NCBI GenBank assembly: GCA_903911455.1
Contig: CAIWDQ010000233.1
Span: forward strand, 1 to 10,890
Source of the DNA: an uncultured bacterium
Lineage (GTDB): Bacteria > Bacteroidota > Bacteroidia > Bacteroidales > JACABE01
Direction: 5' to 3'
DNA: 10,890 nt
Part shown: positions 1-7,528 of the stretch, piece by piece
Layout: every line of letters starts with the position of its first letter
How positions within the stretch are numbered: position 1 is the first letter of the stretch
The notes under the pieces: generated by a model
Seen by the model: the letters and a program-made list of their open reading frames with translations, nothing else
What the model was told of the DNA's origin: nothing
The model's database searches: none
Program-made: the position numbers and the translations under genes

Positions 1-32
1 CCTAACAGGAATAATCTGACTGACTGGAATGG

Positions 33-59
33 TCAAGGGGAGATCAATTCTCCCCTTGA
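33..59. repeat. Perfect inverted repeat, 11-bp stem
   Basis: TCAAGGGGAGA (33-43) and TCTCCCCTTGA (49-59) are exact reverse complements around a 5-base TCAAT loop. It lies about 135 bases beyond the stop of the large secreted protein. A run of six A (60-65) flanks it on the right, which is the upstream side for minus-strand transcripts. No T-run follows on either strand's downstream side, so it is a strong hairpin but not a textbook terminator. It could still end transcripts arriving from either direction. Confidence 0.75.
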
Positions 60-78
60 AAAAAACATTCCTATCATT

Positions 79-177
79 ATGCCTTAAAAACTCAAAAATA
101 AATTTGGATATTAACACAGAATCTGACAGGAGGAAAAACCTGTCAGGATGTATTCATAACCTAATGCCTTAAAACTC
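79..177 (+). repeat. Pair of near-identical short direct repeats flanking the hairpin
   Basis: ATGCCTTAAAAACTC (79-93) recurs as ATGCCTTAAAACTC (164-177), differing by one A in the A-run. The copies enclose about 70 bases that include the 123-146 hairpin. This could be a remnant of a small duplication or of an insertion with duplicated flanks. No gene lies in 1-193. Confidence 0.55.
123..146. repeat. Inverted repeat CTGACAGG/CCTGTCAG downstream of the operon
   Basis: CTGACAGG (123-130) pairs exactly with CCTGTCAG (139-146) around an 8-base AGGAAAAA loop. It begins 48 bases past the stop of the last operon gene, so it is the first candidate 3' end for the leftward transcript. No U-tract follows on the minus strand. 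The ACCTGTCAGG-type palindrome is, from memory, a frequent intergenic repeat in Bacteroidota, so it may be a dispersed REP-like copy as much as a terminator. Confidence 0.65.
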
Positions 178-193
178 TTTAATCGTAATTGAT

Positions 194-3100
194 TTATTCC
201 GGTTTAGTTTCAGGTTCAGGTTCGGGCTCGGTAGCATTTTCGCCTGCACCAGCCGTTTTCATAATTTCCAAGAACTTGTTTTTCTGTCGTTCACTAGAAA
301 TATAGTAGCCATATGAAGGCATTCCATCCTTAGCATCAAGATGTCGTTTATCCCCTTTTTCTTTTATGATAAGATCATTAAATTCTTTGTTGGATGATAA
401 GCCTGACATCATATTATTATTATAATTAAAATAATACCATTCGCCTTCATCCAGTTCAAAATAAAGATTAAATACATCGCCACTACGTTTCTTGATGATC
501 TGCAAATAACCTTTTACATACTTATTAATCTGAGTTTTGCCTATACTCCCCACCCCAAGTGTGCCTTTAGAAACAAATGAACGGGTTACAGAATCCCATT
601 TCATTTTAACATCGCTAAGCATAATAGTGAAGTTGAGCTTTTCGGGCACCTTCTTTAAAGTACCGTACAGATTAATTTCGTTAACCACCTTACCTGCATC
701 TTCCTCGCCAAGTATCTCTTCCAGAGCTTTCTTGTGTTTAATTTCGTAATCACCCGTCATTCCCACAAGGGTATTATTGGTGTACATACTCTGGCTCATC
801 ATCTTTAAAGCATCGCTATGAAACAAGAAATTCATAGGCATCACCAAATCAAAATTGGCTTCGTTGGTGAGTATGCTATTGGTAACATAACCAAAGCTTG
901 ACATCTTAAACTGACCGAATTTAGAGCCAAGATTAATATTGCCTTCGCCTCGTGCAATGCAAGTGCTGGTATTTAAAGCCACCAGATTGCCCAAAGTGTC
1001 AGGGTTTAAAAGCTTATATTTAGGCGCTATGCGATATTCTTTGGAAGTGTTATCATAAGTTAGGAAACCATTGGCAGAAACGATATTGGTGTCGCTGTAA
1101 GATTTTCGTGGAGACACAAAACAAGTGTAAATAGTGCCGCCTGTATTCGAGAATAAAATGGAAGCAGCAAGCTTACGCCCCGTAATATCCTTAGGATCGC
1201 CACCAATAGGGATATAAATTTTCTTAGGATTAACATCAGTATTAAACTTTAACCAGGCAGGTTGCTCCTGATTACATATCTTATTAATGCGCGCGCCACC
1301 ACTAAAATGTAGATGCAATTTGTTGGAGGTAAGCGTAACATCTCCGGTAAAAGCAAAAGCCGGACTAAGCATAAATTCGCTTGAATCGGAAATAAAACCA
1401 TGAGCAGTAGTTTTATATTCGGGATTCACCGAAATCTTATCCATTATAATAGGGAATTTTATCCCAACCTCATCTGTGTAATCATATTGCCCTGCACCTG
1501 TATAGGCTTTCTTACCAGTTATATTTGCAGTAGCATTATAAATAGTATGATATTTCTTTAAAGTATCACAAAGTATCAAAGCTTTGGTGAGCGGCAACAT
1601 CTCAGCCTGACGAAGTATAGTAACTTTGCCGTCGGAAGGAGCAATTGCAGCATCGGCAACAATAATATACCTAACCTCCTCGGCAGTCAACACATAATCC
1701 TTAAGACTAAAGGTGGCTTTAGGCGAACGAAAACTAAGGTAATCCTGCGCAGGATGGGTTGACACAAACTCAGAACCAGGGAGATCAACAGAAAGCAGTT
1801 CTTTTAAAGTCATTTTGTCAAGATCAGCAACAGAAGTTTTCTTAGTATTGCGCAAAGCAATTTCATCCTTATCCATATTCCAATCCAATCGATCCATAAA
1901 ACATACATAACGGTTTATAGGGAAGTTAACCTTAGAAACTCCACCATTGGAAGTAAATTCCCCGACACGTTTCTTGAAATCAATATGCGATTTATAGTTC
2001 TCAGTCTTGAAAGCTAAATCGGTAAGATCATAGGACTTTAAGCGGAAGTTGGCAGTATCAGAATCAAAAAGATGCTCTTTGAATTTATAAAGGTTAGCAT
2101 CCATTTCGGCTTTCTCAAATGCCATCATCCCTTTGCCGGTCAGGCCATCATGCGTAAGCACTAAGCCTCCATACAAGCTTGACTGCTTGTTATACATTGC
2201 AAAAGGAGTCTCAATATTATATACTATCATTGAATCGGCATAAGGTCGCCATTGCTGACGGATATTAATAGCCGAAACTTCTGGGTATTCAGTTCCTTTG
2301 GGTTGTTCTTTAATATCAAAATTCTGCACCAAAGCATTCATAGAATCAGGGCAGAAAATAATTTTGTTGGAAATAGAGGTAGAGGTAATAAACTCAAGTT
2401 TACCATCGCCACGTAAGCCGCGATTACTCAAATCAATCTTGTTATGATAAGTGCCTTTGCCACCATAAGCAGGCAGACCACCGGCAGGAGTGGAGGTGAC
2501 AAACCCAAGCGAATAATCAGGCTGCACTTTAAGTGGCTCCTTGATCTCAGGGAAGATGCCTGCAGAAGTTAAGCTACCTTCAAACTTCAACTTCTCAGTC
2601 TCAAAATCATCAAGACTATCAATCTCAAACGGAAGTATGTGATAATAGAATCTATCTTTAGTATAAGTTCCATTTTGGATGAACTTACGGTTGTAATAAA
2701 CATACGAGTCCTCATTACTGATGAGTAGAGGATATTTAGGATATTGCTTAACCCCCGATTTGTTCTTAGGATTATCAATCTGAAGTTCCCCTTTTAAATC
2801 CTGAATAACATTCTGAACTATTCTCATAGGCATAGCACCTCTGTCGTCAGGTTCAAAAGAAGGAACCTTGAAACTAAGTGAATCAATGACAGGCAACTTC
2901 AACTTAAAATCATCATACATAAAGGTACAGTTCTTTGCAAACAAAGCAAATCGGCCTGCAACTACCAAACCTGAGAATAAGAAATCACGATTCTTTTTCA
3001 TAGTAATTTCCTGCCTCAATGGATATACATAAACTTTTTGCGAATCACTTAAAAGAATGGAAGGAACACCTTTTATCTTAAGATCATAAGTTAATAAGCT

Positions 3101-4738
3101 CAGTACTGCATTGGTATCACTAGAAACTTCGGAGTGAAACAATAAGGCATCATAATCAATTTTCTTATTCATAGATTTCAGGTAGTCAAACAACCTTTCT
3201 TTAACGAACACCTTTTGGTCAGCAGAGTTATAAATAAGGAAACCCATATTGGCCAAGCGGATAAGCATAGCCATCACCTGATCAGGAGATATCTTCATTT
3301 GTCTTGAGAGATCATCTACGAAAAATTCTCTGGTGCTGTAAGTGTCACAATAGCGCTTTACGCGATACAAAGGATTAATCTCGTCAATTCCCTGGAGTTT
3401 ATCATAACGATATTCTGCATAGTAATTAAAAGACTCAAAGTTAGAAGTATTTGTACGACCGGGTACTGGCTGAAAACCGAACTTAATCTTAGTATCTGTC
3501 ATCTTCCAGTACAAATTCTCGCAATACATATCTATTTTATGATAGGTATCAATAAAAGGGCTACCTGTAAGATCGGATAAACCACGAAGCAAGGTAAGTT
3601 CCTTGAATTCACTAAAATATTTCATCTCCAATCCGGGATGATATATGGAGTCGTCCTCTAAATAAACATTAACAGAAGCCAGCATAGAGGATATCCTGTC
3701 TTTACGGATCGTATATTCTTTGGCAGCAGTGATAACCGCATTTCTTCCATCCTTTTTGAAATACACATAAGCATCCTGCATCATATCTCCTGAACCCATT
3801 AATCTTGCGCCTTGCATAGCAAAACCACCTTCGTAATCCACATTAGGGAAAATCTCGTTAATACGAATTCTTTTATCATAAGAATTGAAACGAGGAAAGG
3901 AAGCCTTATCTTCATCAAGATTAACCAATACTTTTTCCTGAAAAGAACCCATCAAAGGAGCGGCAAAATAGGTTTTATTATAGAATGAAACCGAATCAGC
4001 ATTGAACTTAGCATACTTCAGATTGATCTCATAATTATTCAACTCAACATATACATTATCTTCATTGAAACCTGCTCTTTCCCAGGTAACCTTTCCGCCC
4101 TGGCCAGTCCATATATTGGTGACAGGATTGAGAATCCCCTTGGTATTAGCAACTACTGAACTATCTTTATTTGCATTACAAACCAAACTTAGTGAAGGAA
4201 AGACAACTTTAAGTACCGTATCATACTCAAAGTAGAAATCACCTTTAGTAGCATGCCATTCAGTAGCCTGAGATTTATAAAGAATATTATTGTTAAGAAG
4301 ATTATTAGTAGTTTCAAGAAAGGACTCAAAGAAACGAGTATTCTTAACAGTCATTAAGCTTTGAATACCTTTAATCCAGGAATTGAAACTTTTATCCTCC
4401 TGCTTACTCTTCTTAAAATTAATTATTGACGATAGAAAAGAGTAGAAGTGAGGATAAGGACGCATCTTGTACTTAAGCATAAGGTTTGACATCTTAAAAA
4501 TATCATCCCTTTGAGTAGCTTCCAGATTATTAGTCCAGAGTTTTTGAAACTCGGTAATCAGCACATCCGCATCGTTCTTTTTGTCTTTATCAAGCGTCTT
4601 GTCATTATTAAACATCCCCCGAAGTTCATCAATAAAGAAAGTCTTATCTTTAGAGAAATTCTTCATGGATTGAGCATTACTATTAAAAGTAAATGCTAAT
4701 ATTGTAATTAAAAAAAGTAAGAGACGTTTAAATGGCAT
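194..4738 (-). CDS. Large secreted beta-rich protein of unknown function (1514 aa)
   Basis: I do not recognise a named family. The first ~23 residues are a signal peptide (basic start, hydrophobic stretch ending in Asn-Ala-Gln-Ser), so the protein should enter the periplasm or the outer membrane. Residues ~30-155 look helical. From ~165 on the chain is mostly beta, with recurring G-x-G turns: MGSG at 314-317, GLRGDG at 774-779, GLTGKG at 865-870 and TGAG at 1080-1083. This pattern recalls OstA/LptA-like beta modules, which is an inference. Residues ~467-525 read as helix-turn-helix plus wing, unusual in an exported protein. The C-terminus (1503-1514) is a Glu-Pro-rich tail with no visible type IX secretion C-terminal domain. 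The ATG lies 6 bases after the prmA stop, so it is the last gene of the operon and probably translationally coupled. The reading frame is open throughout, so the coding call is firm; the function is open. Confidence 0.93.
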   Translation of the reverse strand: MPFKRLLLFLITILAFTFNSNAQSMKNFSKDKTFFIDELRGMFNNDKTLDKDKKNDADVLITEFQKLWTNNLEATQRDDIFKMSNLMLKYKMRPYPHFYSFLSSIINFKKSKQEDKSFNSWIKGIQSLMTVKNTRFFESFLETTNNLLNNNILYKSQATEWHATKGDFYFEYDTVLKVVFPSLSLVCNANKDSSVVANTKGILNPVTNIWTGQGGKVTWERAGFNEDNVYVELNNYEINLKYAKFNADSVSFYNKTYFAAPLMGSFQEKVLVNLDEDKASFPRFNSYDKRIRINEIFPNVDYEGGFAMQGARLMGSGDMMQDAYVYFKKDGRNAVITAAKEYTIRKDRISSMLASVNVYLEDDSIYHPGLEMKYFSEFKELTLLRGLSDLTGSPFIDTYHKIDMYCENLYWKMTDTKIKFGFQPVPGRTNTSNFESFNYYAEYRYDKLQGIDEINPLYRVKRYCDTYSTREFFVDDLSRQMKISPDQVMAMLIRLANMGFLIYNSADQKVFVKERLFDYLKSMNKKIDYDALLFHSEVSSDTNAVLSLLTYDLKIKGVPSILLSDSQKVYVYPLRQEITMKKNRDFLFSGLVVAGRFALFAKNCTFMYDDFKLKLPVIDSLSFKVPSFEPDDRGAMPMRIVQNVIQDLKGELQIDNPKNKSGVKQYPKYPLLISNEDSYVYYNRKFIQNGTYTKDRFYYHILPFEIDSLDDFETEKLKFEGSLTSAGIFPEIKEPLKVQPDYSLGFVTSTPAGGLPAYGGKGTYHNKIDLSNRGLRGDGKLEFITSTSISNKIIFCPDSMNALVQNFDIKEQPKGTEYPEVSAINIRQQWRPYADSMIVYNIETPFAMYNKQSSLYGGLVLTHDGLTGKGMMAFEKAEMDANLYKFKEHLFDSDTANFRLKSYDLTDLAFKTENYKSHIDFKKRVGEFTSNGGVSKVNFPINRYVCFMDRLDWNMDKDEIALRNTKKTSVADLDKMTLKELLSVDLPGSEFVSTHPAQDYLSFRSPKATFSLKDYVLTAEEVRYIIVADAAIAPSDGKVTILRQAEMLPLTKALILCDTLKKYHTIYNATANITGKKAYTGAGQYDYTDEVGIKFPIIMDKISVNPEYKTTAHGFISDSSEFMLSPAFAFTGDVTLTSNKLHLHFSGGARINKICNQEQPAWLKFNTDVNPKKIYIPIGGDPKDITGRKLAASILFSNTGGTIYTCFVSPRKSYSDTNIVSANGFLTYDNTSKEYRIAPKYKLLNPDTLGNLVALNTSTCIARGEGNINLGSKFGQFKMSSFGYVTNSILTNEANFDLVMPMNFLFHSDALKMMSQSMYTNNTLVGMTGDYEIKHKKALEEILGEEDAGKVVNEINLYGTLKKVPEKLNFTIMLSDVKMKWDSVTRSFVSKGTLGVGSIGKTQINKYVKGYLQIIKKRSGDVFNLYFELDEGEWYYFNYNNNMMSGLSSNKEFNDLIIKEKGDKRHLDAKDGMPSYGYYISSERQKNKFLEIMKTAGAGENATEPEPEPETKPE

Positions 4739-4744
4739 AGTAAA

Positions 4745-5581
4745 CTAATTATTATTTATGAAACGAACCCCAACCCAGTTGTTCTTTGAGATATAACGTT
4801 CAAGTTCCAGCTTATATTTTGAGCATTCTTCCTTTATTGAAGGGATATCATCTTCGTAAAAACCACTCATCAAAAGTATTCCTTTTGAATTAAGACATGA
4901 CACATAATGTTTGATATCATTTAAAAGAATATTCCTGTTGATATTTGCAATGATCACATCAAAATGCATATCAGTTAAAAGACTTGCATCACCATGAAAA
5001 ACTTTAATATTTTCTTCATTATTCTTAACTATGTTTTCAAGAGAATTTTCGTAAGCCCACTCATCATTATCAATAGCAACGATATCTATACCACCTAGTT
5101 TTGCAGCCAGAATAGCAAGTACTCCTGTTCCACAACCCATGTCAAGAACTTTTTTATTCTTAAGGTCTTCATCAAGAAGAAGCTCAATCATCATAGATGT
5201 AGTTTCGTGATGTGCAGTACCGAACGACATCTTTGGTTCTATGACAAGATCAAAAATTACTTCTTTATTCTCAGGATGAAATGGGGCACGAATACCACAT
5301 TTTCCTGCAATAACAACAGGTTCGTAATTACTTTCCCAAACAGCATTCCAGTTTTCTTCTTTAACTTTAGTAATTGAATATGCAATTTTATAATCAGGAT
5401 TGTGAAGGATCTGGAGAGAAGTTAGATTTTCCAATTTAAAAAGATCTGACTGGATATAAGCAGTCAAACCATCTTCGTTTTCTACAAAACTTTCGCAACC
5501 TATATCGCCAAGTTCAGCCATAAGGATGTCAGAGCCCGGGTCTAAAGGCTCAACTTTGAAATCAAGTTCTAAATACTTCAT
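4745..5581 (-). CDS. prmA: Ribosomal protein L11 methyltransferase PrmA
   Basis: A cytoplasmic S-adenosylmethionine-dependent methyltransferase that, in this family, methylates ribosomal protein L11 at several lysines and the N-terminus. The N-terminal ~85 residues match the position of the L11-recognition domain. The PrmA signature FGTAHHETT is at 120-128 (usual form FGTGxHxTT). The SAM-binding motif VLDMGCGTG is at 145-153, the acidic end of the next strand at Asp171, and the post-motif ANINRNIL at 202-209, where PrmA normally has Asn-Ile. The length of 278 residues is normal for Bacteroidota and a little shorter than E. coli PrmA. The ATG is 3 bases downstream of the tpiA stop and the TAG stop is 6 bases before the next ATG, so it sits in a tightly packed operon. 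The tpiA-prmA pair is, to my knowledge, common in Bacteroidota. PrmA is usually dispensable in bacteria where it has been tested. Confidence 0.95.
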   Translation of the reverse strand: MKYLELDFKVEPLDPGSDILMAELGDIGCESFVENEDGLTAYIQSDLFKLENLTSLQILHNPDYKIAYSITKVKEENWNAVWESNYEPVVIAGKCGIRAPFHPENKEVIFDLVIEPKMSFGTAHHETTSMMIELLLDEDLKNKKVLDMGCGTGVLAILAAKLGGIDIVAIDNDEWAYENSLENIVKNNEENIKVFHGDASLLTDMHFDVIIANINRNILLNDIKHYVSCLNSKGILLMSGFYEDDIPSIKEECSKYKLELERYISKNNWVGVRFINNN

Positions 5582-5584
5582 TAA

Positions 5585-6343
5585 TTAAAAGGATTGAATG
5601 ATCTTTAAAAAGTCTTCAGCAATTAGAGAAGCACCGCCAATTAAACCACCGTCAACATCTGGATTGGCGAATAGTTCTTTGGCATTCTTTGCATTGCAGC
5701 TACCTCCATATAAAATAGAAGTATTCTTAGCTGTCTCTTTCCCATATTTCTCAATGATAAGTGAGCGGATGTAAGCATGCATTTCCTGAGCCTGATCAGA
5801 AGATGCAGTAACTCCGGTTCCGATTGCCCATACAGGTTCATAAGCAATTACTATCTTACCAAAATCAAGAGGGTCTAGTTTAAATAAAGCAGTTTCTAAT
5901 TGTGTTTTAACAACATTAAAATGATTTCCTGCTTCACGTTCAGGAAGTTCTTCGCCGCAACAAAAGATTGGGATAATGCCACATTTCAATAACATCTCAG
6001 CTTTTAAAGTTAAGATTTCATCTGTTTCCTTAAAATACTTTCTCCTTTCTGAATGTCCGATGATGCAATATTCCACATCGATTGACTGTAACATTTGTGC
6101 AGAGATTTCTCCGGTATATGCTCCGGCTTCATAACTACTTACATTTTGAGCTCCAACTGAAAAGTTACTCTCCTGAGCATAATCAGTTGTCATTTCTAAA
6201 AAAGGGAAGGGAGGACATAGAATTATTTCTACATTCTTAATACTTATGTCATCTAAACCTTCGCTTATTTCGTTGATAAGATCATCTGCTTCTTGAAATG
6301 TCTTATTCATTTTCCAGTTTCCTGCTACAATATTTCTTCTCAT
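5585..6343 (-). CDS. tpiA: Triosephosphate isomerase
   Basis: Interconverts dihydroxyacetone phosphate and glyceraldehyde 3-phosphate in glycolysis and gluconeogenesis, in the cytoplasm and normally as a homodimer. All catalytic elements are visible: Asn9 and Lys11 in GNWKMNK, His97 in IIGHSERR (94-101), and the general base Glu169 in AYEPVWAIGTG (167-177), which also contains the start of the phosphate-closing loop 6. YGGS (212-215) and the GLIGGASL stretch (233-240) complete the phosphate site. At 252 residues it is full length for the family. The ATG at the right-hand end places the first strand directly before the Asn/Lys motif, so no longer start is needed. It lies 32 bases after the permease stop and 3 bases before prmA, which suggests co-transcription and perhaps coupled translation with prmA. 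No internal damage is seen. Confidence 0.98.
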   Translation of the reverse strand: MRRNIVAGNWKMNKTFQEADDLINEISEGLDDISIKNVEIILCPPFPFLEMTTDYAQESNFSVGAQNVSSYEAGAYTGEISAQMLQSIDVEYCIIGHSERRKYFKETDEILTLKAEMLLKCGIIPIFCCGEELPEREAGNHFNVVKTQLETALFKLDPLDFGKIVIAYEPVWAIGTGVTASSDQAQEMHAYIRSLIIEKYGKETAKNTSILYGGSCNAKNAKELFANPDVDGGLIGGASLIAEDFLKIIQSF

Positions 6344-6375
6344 AACTAATTTATTTATAATTCTTAAAATACAAT

Positions 6376-7455
6376 TTACGACACCCTGATCCTAGGGTCA
6401 ATCCATCCATATAAAATATCTACAAAGATATTCATAATTACTAATATAATTGAAATAAATAATAAAGCTCCCATAACAACAGGGAAATCATACTTTTCTA
6501 AAGCATCTACTATTACAACACCTACACCTTTCCAGTCAAAAATATATTCTACAAATACTGCTCCTGCCATTAGTGAAGCAAGCCATCCCGATACTGCGGT
6601 AATAACAGGATTCATTGCATTTTTAAGTGCATGCCCCATTATAATTCTATAAGTATTTAAACCTTTAGCTTTAGCTGTACGGATATAATCCTGCGAAAGC
6701 ACTTCAAGTAAGGAGCTTCTGGTAAGTTCAACTATTACTGCCAGAGGACGAATACCCAAAGTAAATGCAGGAAGTATGAGGTTCTTTAAATCCAGATGTT
6801 CCCCATTTCCTAAATCATCAACTGTATACATGCTGCCAAACATATTTAAATGTGTATATTTAGCTAATAAAAATGCAAATATCCAGGCAACAAGTATTGC
6901 AGCAAAGAATGAAGGTAGAGCCATTCCAAAAGATGATAAAACTAATGATATCCTGTCAAAGAAAGTATCTTTCTTTAATGCTGCAAATATACCTATTATT
7001 AAACCTACTATCAATGCGAATAACATTGCAACTCCTGCTAGTAAAGCTGTATTTGGGAATGCTTCCATTAGTATTTCTGATACTTTGCGCTTATTCTGAT
7101 AGCTTCTTCTAAGATATGGTTTCTTTAAAACTACTGATGTAGCTCCTAGATTAAGTACTTTAACACAAGGAGAATACTTACTGCTGTCAAGATACCAATA
7201 GTTCTTTTTATCTGTGTTGTTATGAAATGATAAAATAGATAAATCGTTAAGATAATTAAAGTACTGTGTTATCATTGGCTTATCACGTCCCAGGTCTCTA
7301 TTGATAGCCTCTACCGAAGTTATGTCGGCTCTTTGTCCGAGCATCATTCGTGCAGGATCGCCGGGCAATACATTAAATAATAAGAAAACGATCGTTATCA
7401 CGCCAAGTAATACCAGAAAACCGTAAAACAACCGTTTAATTATAAATTGTATCAT
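6376..7455 (-). CDS. ABC transporter permease, DppB/OppB family (orphan)
   Basis: An inner-membrane permease subunit of the peptide/nickel (DppB/OppB) type, 359 residues against about 340 for E. coli DppB. Transmembrane segment 1 is at ~8-30, followed by the family's LPGDPA motif at 30-35, an extracytoplasmic region of about 100 residues, then membrane segments near 135-160, 168-198, 224-242, 284-304 and 335-350. The EAA loop that contacts the ATPase is intact (DYIRTAKAKGL, 256-266, followed by the Asn-Pro of the MNPV motif at 292-293). The C-terminus has the usual Gly-Trp-Ile-Asp-Pro-Arg ending. No second permease, ATP-binding subunit or substrate-binding protein is encoded in the window, so the substrate cannot be named and the partners must lie elsewhere. 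It sits between the DoxX-like gene and tpiA, with a hairpin in its 73-base upstream gap. It may be a dipeptide or oligopeptide importer subunit. Confidence 0.93.
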   Translation of the reverse strand: MIQFIIKRLFYGFLVLLGVITIVFLLFNVLPGDPARMMLGQRADITSVEAINRDLGRDKPMITQYFNYLNDLSILSFHNNTDKKNYWYLDSSKYSPCVKVLNLGATSVVLKKPYLRRSYQNKRKVSEILMEAFPNTALLAGVAMLFALIVGLIIGIFAALKKDTFFDRISLVLSSFGMALPSFFAAILVAWIFAFLLAKYTHLNMFGSMYTVDDLGNGEHLDLKNLILPAFTLGIRPLAVIVELTRSSLLEVLSQDYIRTAKAKGLNTYRIIMGHALKNAMNPVITAVSGWLASLMAGAVFVEYIFDWKGVGVVIVDALEKYDFPVVMGALLFISIILVIMNIFVDILYGWIDPRIRVS

Positions 7456-7494
7456 TATATTATTTTAGTAGCCCAATTCCTGTGTAATTTATAT

Positions 7495-7522
7495 GTTGAG
7501 ACGCACCGAAATGCATCTCAAC
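7495..7522. repeat. Imperfect inverted repeat (REP-like hairpin) inside the operon
   Basis: The arms GTTGAGA (7495-7501) and TCTCAAC (7516-7522) pair perfectly. After one C/A mismatch, GCA pairs with TGC around a CCGAAA loop, giving a stem of ten pairs. It lies 6 bases beyond the stop of the DoxX-like gene and 39 bases before the permease start. No T-run follows on the minus strand, so a classical intrinsic terminator is doubtful; it could attenuate or stabilise the transcript. From memory, GAGACGCA-type palindromes recur in intergenic regions of many Bacteroidota genomes, so this may be one copy of a dispersed family. Confidence 0.7.
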
Positions 7523-7528
7523 TAATAT

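Noticed and set aside
194..235. The Glu-Pro-rich C-terminal tail as a type IX secretion signal
   Set aside because: It is a short low-complexity tail without the beta-sandwich domain and closing motifs of type IX C-terminal domains.
537..749. A 70-codon plus-strand open frame opposite the large secreted protein
   Set aside because: It is antisense to a long continuous gene with good protein features and shows no promoter or recognisable product.
5641..5847. A 68-codon minus-strand open frame within tpiA
   Set aside because: It overlaps the catalytic region of tpiA in another frame; the tpiA motifs are decisive.
6776..7099. A 107-codon plus-strand open frame opposite the permease gene
   Set aside because: It lies wholly inside the well-supported permease gene on the other strand and its translation has no domain, signal or plausible composition.
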